From assembly GCA_907163375.1 (NCBI GenBank), contig CAJQUW010005567.1:1-64000 (forward strand): a DNA stretch of 64,000 bases, written 5' to 3'. Source of the stretch: Prostheceraeus crozeri. Its lineage: Eukaryota; Platyhelminthes; Polycladida; Euryleptidae. Both the position numbers and the translations under genes were made by a program. Under the pieces are notes generated by a model, which saw only the letters and a program-made list of their open reading frames with translations, did no database searches and had not been told where the DNA came from. Position 1 is the first letter of the stretch. Each line of letters opens with the position of its first letter. This document shows positions 10,472 to 20,805 of this stretch, piece after piece.

Positions 10472-11135
10472 ACCATAAGATTCGTGTCGTGATATTCATG
10501 TGTAGCTCATTTTCAATAAAATTTGCTGCTCTTATTCCAGCAAGGATTGCCAAAAGCTCCAAGCGCGGAATAGAGTATTGTCTACCTTTCGGATTTTTAC
10601 TGCTCATCTGTATAGATTTCGGACACAATTTGGCTTTACTGAATATGAGATGTGCTGACCATGATGATTTGTTGAAAAATCTGATATAAATAGCAGTTCC
10701 GTGTGCTTGTTGGGAAGCAACGGTAAAACAAAGAAGTTGAATCTCGTTCTCTGGTTCTGGAGTTCCTACGTATCGTGGACGCTCATTATCTTTGATCAAC
10801 TGGAGGTCTTCACATAATCGCTTCCATTTCTTGACAAGCACGTCATCTTCAACAATCTGATCCCAATCGTATTCTAATAACCATAAAGTTTGGAATAGAA
10901 TTTTGAACCTAATGAGAAATGGATTGTAACCGCCGGTCGGATCAAAGACACGTGAGAAAGTCTTCAGAACATTAGATTTCGTCAATGGAATATCAAAACA
11001 CAGCTTATCAAACCTGAATGACAAAGTATCTCGCGAGACATTCCAATTCTGCAACTTCATCTGTTCACCTTTTGCTTTGTCATTGACTGAAATATTGGCT
11101 ATGAATTCATCGCTCGCTATTGGAAGACCATTCAC
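10472..11135 (-). pseudogene. BEL/Pao RT connection and RNase H region
   Basis: The minus-strand frame shows SRVFDPTGGYNPFLIRFKIL, the FDPxG block after the BEL reverse transcriptase, then YDWDQ and WKRLCEDL, followed by an RNase H-like stretch FTVASQQAHGTAIYIR and IPRLELLAILAGIRAANFI, ending at TTRILWS. The first RNase H aspartate (normally F.DAS) reads V here, while the glutamate in RLELLA is kept. Translation past ILWS runs into the hAT remnant, where the frame continues only by chance. Confidence 0.8.
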
Positions 11136-11712
11136 GGAGATTCATACTAGCATCTTCAAAGATGGCTTTGGATTCATTGTAAAATGAAATCGCATCTTCA
11201 TGAGAGTGAAAACCCGCTAAAACATTGTCCACGTACACATTTTCTGTTATTTTGTGTGCATTTTCAGTCTGGTATTTGGAAACATGATGAGAAATGTTCT
11301 CTGAGAGAAGGGAAGGAGATGAAATTATTCCAAATGGAACGCGTGCGAAACGGTAGACAACAGGATTATCATCATTTGGAAGTTTTCGGTAGTCTTTCAT
11401 CCAAAAGAAACAAGTACAGTCACAATCAACTGTCTGAATGCCTAATTGGAGGAAAGCAGCCTGAATGTTAGAAACTGTCAAGATGGGATGAAATCGTATT
11501 CTACTCAATATGCCCGGTAAATCTTGAATGAGTACCGGTCCTCTCAAAAGGCAGTCGTTAAGGGACGGATTGACCTGCCTCGTTTTCGCTGAGGCGTCAA
11601 AGACTAAGCGCACTTTTGTAGTGGCGCTGTCTTCTTTCAAGACTATTTGATGAGGAATGTAGTGAATTATTCCATCCGTGGTGGTGAGGGTTTGATCCTG
11701 CCAATTGACAGA
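11107..11712 (-). pseudogene. BEL/Pao reverse transcriptase core, catalytically dead
   Basis: The minus-strand frame opens with HYIPHQIVLKEDSATTKVRL and VFDASAKT, typical of BEL RT. It continues through LNDCLLRGP, LTVSNIQAAFLQL, RFARVPFGIISSP and ENVYVDNVLAG. The two metal-binding motifs are altered: the first aspartate (normally D-I-x-x-AF) is N in SNIQAAF, and the usual YVDD reads YVDN. Both are consistent with G-to-A changes on the coding strand. The frame ends near 11107 with a shift into the next block. With these losses the enzyme cannot polymerise. Confidence 0.85.
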
Positions 11713-11721
11713 GTCGCTTAA

Positions 11722-11795
11722 GTGGTTCGTAGCTCAGTTGGTTAGAGCACAGGTCTAGTTAACCTTGGTCGTAGGTTCGAATCCTACCAACCGCA
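11722..11795 (+). tRNA. tRNA-Thr(AGT)-like gene or SINE head inside BEL
   Basis: A cloverleaf can be drawn over 74 nt. The acceptor GTGGTT pairs with AACCGC (one G-T pair), with a C next to the last pair bulged or mismatched. D stem GCTC/GAGC, anticodon stem CAGGT/ACCTT (one mismatch) with loop CTAGTTA giving anticodon AGT, a 4-nt variable loop, and T arm GTAGG-TTCGAAT-CCTAC. The pol III A box TAGCTCAGTTGG and B box GGTTCGAATCC are perfect. It interrupts the BEL frame, so it arrived by insertion. The bulged acceptor suggests a retroposed tRNA or the head of a tRNA-derived SINE rather than a functional gene. Confidence 0.6.
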
Positions 11796-11847
11796 CATCT
11801 TTTGCATGGCAATTTGATCTATCGTTTATTTAATTTCATTGTTGTTA
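11796..11847 (+). mobile_element. Tail of the tRNA-like insertion
   Basis: The sequence after the tRNA-like unit is AT-rich and leads to the BEL frame, which resumes beyond 11848 (a TAA on the minus strand is at 11845-11847). No poly-A tail or clear target duplication was found. The other boundary, between 11712 and 11722, is equally vague. Confidence 0.35.
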
Positions 11848-13031
11848 ATCACCATTTTCAGCTTCGTTCGAATCGACTTTCTCTATAATTCCCTTTGACT
11901 CTTGATCGCTAATGATTTCTTCAACTTTTTGCAATATCTCATCTGGACTGCGTTTCCTACACATGGATCTGAGTCTACCTAACGCAAGTTGCTGGTTTGT
12001 GGGACATCTCGGACTTTCATCTTTCCATGAAAACGTACAAAGTATCTACGATTTCAGTATTCAACAGTCTCCTGGAAATTATCAAACGCAACATCATCAT
12101 CAAATTTGCTTGGATTATCTGTAATACCGATGGAAAGATCAGAAAAGTCATGATACTGCCTGTAATTTGATATCACATCAATTTTGTCATTAGTTGGCAG
12201 TTCTTTTTCGTAACGTGGTGGCTGGTGAAATGACTGAGAAAATGAATTTGCGTAGAGGGCCATGTTACCTGTCTCTACACCGAAATGGCTTGTTTCAGCC
12301 CGTGAAGAGGATCCTCTACCAGTCAAAATCCAACCAAGTATGGATTCTTGTATCCACAGCTCTCCTGGGATGATTTCATGCTTTACTGACTGAATGATGC
12401 TGTCATAATAATCAATGCCTAGAAGTATGTCAATTGTGCTTACTTCTGGGGAATGTGGCCAAGGGTGTGCAAGAGTATATGTTTCAAGCTTTGCCCTGAC
12501 TTGATCGGATTCGATAGGGACTCTCATCACATTGGCCTCCAATGAATTTACAATGTTAACATCGACCCGAATGCTACCACCTGCTAGCTTTTCAATGTCA
12601 ACTGCAGAATGGTAAGATGAAATACACTTGGGCGAGCAAGTTGCGAAAGTGTGAACTGACAATTCCTCATGCTTGGTTTGCTTTAAACCGATCCTCTGAG
12701 CGACTGATTTCGTTATGTAGGAACGGCTACTCATCGTGTCAAAGTCAATTCTGCATTTAACGCTTGGACTGGATTTATCTGCCGGTTTCACTGATGCAAC
12801 TGCCGTCGGGAAAATCACATATTCGGTGCTTACTGATGCTAATACGACATCGCTACCTGAGTCGATATGAGAAGATTCATGAGCTATCGAAACTGCAGAA
12901 CGGTGACGAGGATTAATTAATTTGACTGAAGACTTGAATCGGATTGGACAGAGGCTTCTGTTATGAGTATTTTCAGCTTTACAATGAGGACAATAAATTT
13001 GCTTGTAGCATACGTCAGTCATGTGATTTGA
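11848..13031 (-). pseudogene. BEL/Pao second zinc knuckle, protease and pre-RT region
   Basis: From its upstream end: CYKQIYCPHCKAENTHNRSL continues the zinc-knuckle pair (CPHC...H...C), then a spacer. The retroviral-type aspartic protease follows near CRIDFDTMSSRSYITKSVAQ (usual ALIDTGS; here DFDTMSS), with LLGIDYYDSI as the second conserved loop. Below 12054 a stop and a frameshift separate the ETVEY block from LALGRLRSM and EEIISDQESKGIIEKVD, the standard lead-in to BEL reverse transcriptase. The region is joined to gag in the same frame except for one TGA at about 13032. Confidence 0.8.
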
Positions 13032-13034
13032 TCT

Positions 13035-13990
13035 TCAGCATCTCAAGCATCGAGCACCCAAACAGCTAATGCGATCTGCTCTAGTTCGATACTGATCACA
13101 ATCTTCACTCCAATGACCTGATGTTTTGCAAAATACGAGTAAGCATGGTAAAGTAGGGTTGTGCTTTTTGGCTGTCATTTTTCGATGTTCGGAGCTGTTT
13201 TCTTTGAACTGCTTTTGTGCGCTACTAATATTATGACGGGGAGCATCTTTGTTCTTATTCCTATGCTGATGTTGCTTACTTCTTGATTGGTGAGGTTTGC
13301 TATTTGGGTTAAAAACATATGATGTATTTCTCATAACTTCTGACTTTCCGTAAAATGCCTGCTCAAGATTACTGTCCGTATTGGTCAATTCTTGCCCTGG
13401 GTGGGAACAAGTAATCGTTGCTGAAGGTTTACTCGCACACTCAATTTCCTCTGAAATCATCACGTGCTCACGAAAAGTTTCTTCAATTTTACCATATCAA
13501 GATTGTTAACACCTCCAACGGCTTTGGTAAACTGGTATCTAATGTCATGGGGAAGTTTCTTAAACGTTTTTATAAAGACAAGCTCAAGATTTTTCATGTC
13601 GACACCATACTCCTTTAGTGCATGACAGCTAATATCAAGCTCTTCCATGAATGCTCTCAGTGCCTCAGAATCCATGGAATTTGTGATGTTCGGCAGCTTT
13701 TCTAATTTTTGGTAATAAGCTCTTTTCAGCATCGTCCTATTGCCATACCTATTGTCCAAAATGGAAAGTGCAAGCTTGTTCTCAGAATCAGCTTGAAGCT
13801 TTTCTATTGACTTTCTGGGAATGGGTCCTAACGCGTCTTGTAAGTAACGCAATTTTATGCCATCCGTCAGGTCTTGGTTGTGAACAGCCGATTTCCAATT
13901 TGATATAAAACCTGGATAATCTGTTGGATTACCATTGAACTCGATCGGCCTAATGTGATGCAATTTCACTGTGATTCTTTCTCTTTCTTT
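13035..13990 (-). pseudogene. BEL/Pao gag remnant
   Basis: The block starting IRPIEFNGNPTDYPGFISNW and continuing through LRYLQDALGP, ALSILDNRYGN and LEKLPNI is the DUF1759-type gag of BEL/Pao. It assembles the particle. A one-base shift near 13463 moves the reading to a second segment (EEIECASKPS ... GHWSEDCDQY ... CLGARCLRC), where a CCHC zinc knuckle is visible. No intact ATG start was found: an upstream in-frame stop lies close to 14020, and the lead methionine would have to be a GTG. The copy is clearly broken. Confidence 0.8.
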
Positions 13991-14027
13991 ACTACGCAGT
14001 TCCTCATTCAGACTGAGGCTTTTTATA

Positions 14028-14210
14028 AGTTATATATAAGCTTCAATAAGTTATATAGCAAATATAACACAGAATAAAATAGAAGGCTTGGAAATAATTC
14101 ACCATAGAGAGCAAAAAAAATATGTGTAGATGAAACAATGAATCAGGTGAAAAATATTAGAGAAATATCAATAAAATAATTTTCTCATGTTGAAAATAGA
14201 ACTCACACAC
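14028..14210 (-). other. BEL/Pao 5' leader, non-coding
   Basis: AT-rich sequence between the primer site and gag, with short direct repeats (AGTTATATA twice near 14029 and 14048). No open frame. Confidence 0.5.
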
Positions 14211-14222
14211 GCTCTGCTACCA
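14211..14222 (-). promoter_or_regulatory. BEL primer-binding site
   Basis: Minus strand TGGTAGCAGAGC lies two bases inside the 5' LTR. The TGG would pair with a tRNA CCA end, and the rest with a tRNA ending GCTCTGCTA. The position and TGG start are as expected; the donor tRNA was not identified. Confidence 0.65.
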
Positions 14223-14224
14223 AA

Positions 14225-14388
14225 TGTAGCCAAAGTTATGCAGTGGAAGATTGTAAAAACACTTTACTGGAATTTACACGTAGATATATTTGAGTTCGTT
14301 TACAATATTTGTCATTCAACAAATATATAATTGGTGTATACAAGCAACATGTGCCATGTGCACATAATCATATGACGTTACCGCGACA
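14225..14388 (-). repeat. BEL/Pao 5' LTR
   Basis: Minus strand starts TGTCGCGGTAACG and ends CTTTGGCTACA, giving TG...CA ends. The target duplication AATGG follows at 14389-14393. At 164 bp it is short for BEL/Pao. Confidence 0.9.
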
Positions 14389-14393
14389 AATGG

Positions 14394-14786
14394 TGACAAG
14401 CGATATAAGATTTCCTCAAATATTGACTTTGATAGAGTTTTAACGAATGTCTTTAGTGTTGATTTGACAAGGTTTTATTGAAACCTTTTCATAACAGAGG
14501 CAATAGACGAAGCGTTGCACTTCTTTCAATAGAAACAGTCGTAAACAGTGCTTTATTTCTATTCAAAATTATTCAATTCAACATCTGTGGTGCAATATTT
14601 GAAATAGATCTAAAACTGTGAAATTCGAGTTGCCTAAAATGACATGTATACTGTATATCATGTATCTCGGATAATTTGAGACAAAGGATGGATATATCTA
14701 AGATAACTACTCAATTTTTCTCAACCATGCATTATTTTCCAATAGAAAATATAGCACTGCTTTCGAATGGCAAACATCCTTTAAAT
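14394..14786. other. Non-coding stretch
   Basis: Nothing recognised. AT-rich sequence right of the BEL target duplication. Confidence 0.5.
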
Positions 14787-16602
14787 CAGATAGAGTGCTT
14801 TATTCTCTTACTCAGAAGACCTTGCGTCTCCGTCTGGGATCGGCAATGATAAAATGATATCATTTTATTCTGAGGAAAAATTATATCATTTTATTTTTGA
14901 AAAATGATGTGAAATGATATCATCAAAAATTTCTGTTCCATTATAGTTTCTTATCTATTATAGATTCTTCGCATTTTGTATTGCAGCAAATTTATTCTCT
15001 TTCGTTTGTTTACCCATGTCCTTCCTCACTGGCTGATCCATGTAGTGGAAAAGCAACATGCTATCATATCACAGATTGTCAAACAATACAGGACTGTAGG
15101 TGCGCTCAGAATCAGAAGTGTGACTCACAGATGTAACGCGGAGTCGGTAAATGCATTGACTGTTCTCTATGGGAGGATGGAAAGGAAAATGGAATTTAGT
15201 GAAACGCATGAATACTCGATGAAACGACTTTTCTCGCTATGTCATTGATTGCTATTTTTAGTCGGAGACCCGAATGGAAGCCTTTTTTCGTACTTTAGAT
15301 ACTGTTGGCCTTACCAACTGCATATTGTAGGTAATAATAATAATATTCTTTATTTATCCTCGAAGCAGAATAGGGTTGACCCTCTTTTTGTTGTAGTCGA
15401 GCAAGCATGATAAAGAGGGATAAGGTAAAAATACAAAATTGAAAGAAAAGTAAATGTCACTTTCAGAAGTAATCCAGATAATAATGGTAACAGGCTGAAG
15501 TAAATTGTCGATAGGTCGGTAGAAGACGAATAGATAATGGCAATTCATTGAAACAACGTGGGCCAGTAACACGAAAGGAATTGTCACCAAATTTGTAACG
15601 AAAAAAAGGAACGTGCATCTTTTGATCTGTGAATGATCTCAATGAATTCCTTTTACATCTACTTGTGGAAACTTTGACAATATCTGAAATATACGATGGA
15701 GTCATATTGTGTTGTGATTTATACACCATTTGAACAACTTTTAGCTTGCGGCGATACTTCAAAGAAAACCAGTTTAGTTTTTTGAACATATCAATGGATG
15801 ACGTGTCAGCAGAACATTTGACATTCAAAATCAATCGCATTGACTTTCGAAGCAGAATTTCAAGGTCATTCATTTGCGTTGCATTACACCACCCCCAAAT
15901 CGATAGACAGAAGTCAAAATGAGGCAAGATGAAGGAGTTGAAAAATTGTCGGCGAGCATGAAATGGGAGAGTCTTTCAATCTGAATAAAATAGAGTTTTG
16001 ATCTGACTTTCTGACAAACTTTACTGATATGGGCACTCCAAGATAAGTTTTGCTGAATGGTAACGCCTAGAAGGCGATGACAGCTGGTGTTCATAAGAGT
16101 TGTCTCATTCGATTTCAATTCAAAATCATCAATGTCAGCGAGATGAGATCGCTTTTGGTTGGTAGATATAAGTATTTTGATTTGCTCAAATTAATGGCCA
16201 TTTTGGTGTGATAACACCATTTTGAAACAGTCTATTTGTAATATTGAATCAGGTATATTTGTAATTCGAGTGTATAAAGCGTATATCAAAACTTGTGACG
16301 TCTAATGTAGAGGCCGTAGGCCCTACCTAACTTTTGATATACAAGAAGCCTTGCATGACTAAACTGCTTTCTTCAGTCTTCCAATATTTGGAATATATCG
16401 ATGCTGCATGCAATCTAATTTCAATTTCATTGCCAAGAGCAGTAAAAGCAGCATGGTAGCAGTGTAAATTGAAAAATTCGCATGACTAGATCTATTTACG
16501 GTGTAGGCCTGCGTATATTTCACTAAATATGGTATATTTTCATGAGAAAAAAATAAAATGATATCATTGCCGATCATAGGTCTTCGTGCTCTATCTAATA
16601 CG
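14787..16602. repeat. Inverted repeat pair bracketing a LINE fragment
   Basis: AGATAGAGTGC near 14787, followed by GAAGACC and GATCGGCAATGATA near 14838, is inverted at 16545-16602 (GCTCTATCT, GGTCTTC and ATCATTGCCGATC on the + strand). Both copies adjoin AATGATATCATTTTATT words. The left copy has about 18 extra bases. They could be terminal inverted repeats of a 1.8 kb DNA element into which the LINE fragment 15331-16255 landed. No transposase or target duplication seen. Confidence 0.4.
15331..16255 (-). mobile_element. LINE (CR1/jockey-like) 3' fragment
   Basis: The minus strand reads, with frameshifts, KWCYHTKMAINLSKSKYLYL, then HRLLGVTIQQNLSWSAHISK, then MPHFDFCLSIWGWCNATQMN, MRLILNVK, NWFSLKYRRKL and FGDNSFRVTGPRCFNELPLS. 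This is the RT thumb and C-terminal region of a CR1/jockey-type non-LTR element. The catalytic YADD core is missing, so the copy is 5'-truncated. The 3' end is the (ATT)n tail visible as TAATAATAATAATATT around 15332, next to AATAAAG. Frames shift near 15900 and 16120. Confidence 0.85.
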
Positions 16603-17104
16603 TATGGCATATCTGCTTCAGAAACTGACAGCACCTGTGGAAGCGTAATTCAAGATTGATTCGACAATTCTTGCCATCCATGATCTGCGCAATGCAGTGA
16701 GTTGCAAGATTCTTTTGTTTGTCGATACGTCGCCTGATACTGAATTGCTGAATAGTTGAAATGACTGATAGTCGTCATACCGGAAACGGAAGATTTTGAT
16801 GTCACGCAAGGTTGATCCCAGCATTCCTGGAAATCATCTCCAGCGGCCTCTACAATCAGGAATACCTTGCACATCGCATGTTGTGTCAATGCCGGTTAGA
16901 TTCTGACAAATTTCGCAGTTCTGGATTAATTCTCTCAGAATGAGAGGAATTCTCTTCAAAATAACGTCTGTTGGAGTGGCAATATGCACAGATTCCTGCA
17001 GGTGGGCTTGCGCCATTGTAGGCTATCGAGATGTGTTGGCTGAGAGTTACGAGGCAATGGCGGATGTCTAGATATGACTAGTTAATCTTGCTACACACCG
17101 GCGG
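16603..17104. other. Unresolved overlapping open frames
   Basis: Several minus-strand frames of 60-79 codons overlap at 16618-17016 (one contains MAQAHLQESVHIATPTD, another CNSLHCADHGWQELSNQS). They are in different frames with no shared motif that I recognise. They may be remains of one damaged coding sequence or chance. No function is assigned. Confidence 0.3.
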
Positions 17105-18076
17105 TTGATGCCGGCTGTGATTGTTCGAAAAATGGTGAATATCTCTGATCGCAGACATGTTTCCACTCGTAGTACTTCTACTGCCTGGGTAGATGTAACT
17201 AGTGGAGTACCGCAAAGCTCAATTTTGGGGCCCGTCCTTTTCATTCTCCTCATTAACAATTTGCCAGTGTTTTCTGATGTAAAGGTGTATGCATATGCTG
17301 ATGACATAACGTTTATACATCTCTTGAATGATCCCTGCGACGCCCCTACAACTCAAACTTTCGTGAAATATTTTACTGACTGGATTATGACCAAGCGCCT
17401 ATCCATAGATGAGATGAAGAGGAAATGTATGACATTCCCTGGCAAACATCCTTTCCCTGTCTTACCCCCAATTTGTGTAAATAATACTGTAATTGAAGAG
17501 GTAGACTGTCTGAAAATATTAGGAGTACTTTTTCCCCGAAATTGTTCTTGGGATAACCACTTTCATGATATCTACACCAAATGTTGCCGTTCATTATCCC
17601 TTGTAAAACGTTTGAAAAACAACAATAACCCCTCCTCTATCATTTGGCAGGCATATAGTAGCTTTGTCTTCTGCCACATGGCTTATTGTTGGCCAGTAGT
17701 ATGCGACGTGAGCAGAAAAGCTTTTCGCAAGTTTGAACGAATTGACCGCTTAGTTAGAAGATGAACACCCGATTTGGATAAGCCATGTCTTATTGAAATG
17801 TTGAACTTAATTTGTGTTAAACTGATACGTAAAATTGCGCGGCAGAGAATCACCTCCTCTATCTCAATTTTTCGTTATTAATAGAGAAGACTCAGTGAAT
17901 GTTCGCCATAAAAGAACTTTGTTGCCTTTTAAACGTAGCCGCGCATTGTACAGAAACATTTTTGTAAAGTTTTCGTGTTACACTTGATTTGAATTTGAGC
18001 TTGTGAAGAATGTTTAATTTTTGTCACATACTGCAATTTTTATTGACATAATAAAGACATTATTATTATTATTATG
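17105..18076 (+). mobile_element. LINE (CR1/jockey-like) RT fragment with 3' end
   Basis: The 17105-17764 frame holds VTSGVPQSSILGPVLF (usually PQGS; the Gly is Ser here), KVYAYADDITF with the YADD catalytic motif intact, a substrate-binding block near ILGVLF, and later RKAFRKFERIDRL. After the TGA at 17762 the typical C-terminal block survives in broken form (SVNVRHKRTLLPFKRS near 17895-17945). The copy ends with AATAAAG and (ATT)n at 18049-18076, the same style of 3' end as the minus-strand LINE at 15331. It is 5'-truncated near 17105. Confidence 0.88.
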
Positions 18077-18916
18077 ATAACACAAGGAAACAAATCATGG
18101 GAAAATTCTACAGGAAAGTCTTCCGTCATAGACATTCATTTCGATTTCATGCTAACATGACATCTATATATTACGAACTATTATAATAATCATCATGATG
18201 CCAAAGAATAAAGGTGATATCAGGTTGTTTAGTGTGAAGTCTTGACTGAAGAGCATCGGTGCTTCTGAAGCAACAATGAATTTCGCCGAATTTTCTGTCC
18301 TTGAAATCTACGACACACTGTCTAATTCATAATTGATGTTTTTATCATAGACTATCGTGTAGCCTAGTCCTAGCAAATGGGAACATTGACAAGAGATGGG
18401 TCCTATGTTCGAAACTTCTGGCAACTGAAAAGAAATGTAACTTTCATGTTTGGAAAATTTGACGAAACCAAAGGCCACACTAAAGAAGCATGAATGAATG
18501 CATGGAATTCATTGTCATCACTGGACTACCCAGGGCACAACGTTTACGAATGACCACATCAGAGGTGCGGAATCGGAATCGGAAGCGCATACCCGACGAT
18601 AACTTCCGAAGGTATCATGATACTAATGACTGACGCAATTCGCGTTTCAGGGCCAGGCGAGGCACTTGTGACTTTTAACCTTAAGTCTTGTTATGAGTTA
18701 AATAATAGTTGTCATATTTAGTGCCTATCCTATTACACCTAATTACAAATTGGCTCCTGTACTACTAAATGTAGTTACTTATAATTTTTTCATTATGATG
18801 AAAACGAAGGTGTATTATCTCAGAATACTGGCATTCGAAATCAGAAAACCTCAGTATCATCTTATCATTGACAACTTTACACACTGTGGATTGGTGTGTC
18901 TTGAGGCAATTTCATT
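18077..18916. other. Non-coding stretch
   Basis: No supported gene. Near 18562 a CAGAGGTGCGGAATCGGAATC stretch resembles a hAT terminus, but no partner was found. Confidence 0.4.
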
Positions 18917-19655
18917 CAGGGGTCTCACTCGGCAAAAAATAGCAAAAAATAGCAAAAAAAGTAAAGAATGGGAAAAAATAGCATCAGTATCAGTAGTATC
19001 AGTAGTAATTATTTTCTTATTGATATCTCTGTGGTCTAATTCTTAAATGGTGTAGTGGAAATTTCTAGCAGTCCAAAATTCAGCACGTAATTTTGCTGCA
19101 TGCTTACATTTCAGTCACTGATTACTTCGATATTTTCGGATTCTGTCGTCATCAAATCCCGATAAAGATTCACAACAAACTGCTACTAGTTTTTTTTAGG
19201 TTTTTAGATTTTGGGATTGTTTGGACTTTGAAGGACATGAAGTTGTTTAAAATTTTACATTGTTGTTTAAAATTTTATATTGTTACATTTGTTCGTTGAT
19301 ATTTTGTTGATTTTGCATCTAATAATACAGATTTTTAATATCACATGTGATCAGAGTATTTTGATGTAGAATGAATGACTTAAATAGCATTTATACTTAG
19401 GTTGAACAATTTAACTCGTCTTGCATTTGACTTGCAATTAAAGGATTACTTAACCTAAGACGAATGTTTTCAGTGGACAATAGGTACTCGAAAAAATCGT
19501 GTAAGTATTATATAAGGACTGCATCCTGAAAAGAAAAAGGTCGATTGTATCGTGGTGAATACTTCATGGTGCACAATTCACTCAAGTCATTTAGTTTTCT
19601 CCATTTTAGAAGAATTACGGGGCAAAAAATCCAAAATTTTGGAGTGAGACCCCTG
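18917..19655. mobile_element. Non-autonomous hAT-like element
   Basis: CAGGGGTCTCACTC at 18917-18930 and its exact inverse GAGTGAGACCCCTG at 19642-19655 form 14-bp terminal inverted repeats. TTCATT flanks both sides (18911-18916 and 19656-19661), so the visible duplication is 6 bp rather than the usual 8. The 739-bp interior has no transposase. Confidence 0.75.
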
Positions 19656-19884
19656 TTCATTGTAGCATTTTCAAACACTTTTGGTCGTTTGATATCCTTT
19701 TTACTACACACGTGTTGGGAAAGTATCACGTTTATATTTCACATTTCCCAAAGGTCAAAATTTTCAGTAAATTTGAAAAATATTTGACTTTTTGGCAAGT
19801 CAAAAAACGCATAAAGTCAGCTAGGATTTACGACAGAAAGTTCGTGGAGACTGCGAAGTTTTATAACTTTAGAACCTATAACTC

Positions 19885-19985
19885 GTAAAAAAGTGGAGAA
19901 TGAAGAAAAAGGGGCTCGAAATAGGGAGATGTGTAGCCCATGTCCGGTCTCCAGTAATCGGAAGTGGAAGCGGTTGAGTAGAAGC
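19885..19985. repeat. Dispersed repeat B, copy 1
   Basis: GTAGCCCATGTCCGGTCTCC and the following GGAAGTGGAAGCGGTTGAG are inverted relative to 24965-25085. About 100 bp are shared. Confidence 0.7.
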
Positions 19986-20805
19986 GGTATAAACATATAA
20001 AGATATACATTTCATGGATATCTTAGTTACATATCTCTGTAAATCTATGGCCTGATTCATATGATCTGCTTTGAATGTAATTATGGTTGATCGCGATGTC
20101 TATGTTCAACAATAGCAATGCTAATACTCGCTTCGCTCGTTTTGCATTTTCAGTGTCGTATAAACATTGTATTAACATTGCTATAATGAAGTTGTCTTAT
20201 GAATCATGCATTATAACAGAAACAACAAATGCTGAGTGTGATTCGTTAGACGAGGCTGTCCGCGCCCTATTTCGCAGTGAAATCATCGAAGTGCCCAAAA
20301 TTTTTACATTAACCAGTCAGTACATTCCAAATTCCACTTTCTGAAAGCACTTTTTGTAAACAAGATGAACTCCTGACTTTGCATTTCACATTATTATAAT
20401 TATCATTGATACTTCATTCGCTTTTTAATTGAATACTTACTTCCATTTACGCTAGTAATGCAAACATGATAGGTAAACATTCTTCCGTCATAAATTGAGT
20501 GATTATGACAAGTAGAAGCTTGTTACTGATCAAGTCCAAGAATTCAATCACTTGTCATACCACTGGTGACTGATCAATATCAACTTGTCAAGTGATCATG
20601 TCGAAAGCTGCTCACTTGTCAATAGTCATGGCGCATGATCAGTGACCAAGGCATTGCCCTCAGAAGAATGTCGCAGTTGCATTGTTTACGACTTAAAGAT
20701 ATCTGCTTCCAGGCATAGATAGCTACATCGAAGTTGCTGCGTGATTACTATGCCATGCACTGCAATGAACGGTATAACTGCGAGCATATTTGAGTGAGAG
20801 GACCA
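19986..20805. other. Non-coding stretch
   Basis: No gene recognised. Around 20500-20650 the words CACTTGTCA and TGATCA recur many times, which looks like a decayed short-repeat region. The + frame at 20087-20344 has no family resemblance. Confidence 0.4.

Larger units (their letters stand above)
8629..14388 (-). mobile_element. BEL/Pao LTR retrotransposon, defective and carrying insertions
   Basis: The complete outline is visible: LTRs of 164 bp at 8629-8792 and 14225-14388, with flanking AATGG at 8624-8628 and 14389-14393. A tRNA-type primer site lies inside the right LTR, a purine-rich stretch (GGCGGGAG, minus strand) lies just before the left one, and gag, protease, RT and RNase H remnants lie on the minus strand. 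The integrase is absent: only about 0.7 kb separates the RNase H-integrase linker from the 3' LTR, so it was deleted. A hAT remnant (9496-10471) and a tRNA-like insertion (11722-11847) interrupt the coding region. The two LTRs differ at nine sites, all transitions, so the copy is old. It cannot transpose by itself. Confidence 0.9.

Noticed and set aside
11184-11471. Plus-strand frame over the BEL RT
   Set aside because: Shadow of the minus-strand reverse transcriptase region.
8629-14388. Endogenous retrovirus with envelope
   Set aside because: DUF1759-type gag and Pao-type RT place it in BEL/Pao; no envelope-like frame was seen.
17385-17594. Minus frame over the LINE at 17105
   Set aside because: Shadow; the + strand carries YADD and the LINE 3' end.
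17105-17764. Telomerase or group II intron RT
   Set aside because: SGVPQ...GPVLF plus YADD and the (ATT)n 3' end fit a CR1/jockey-type LINE better.
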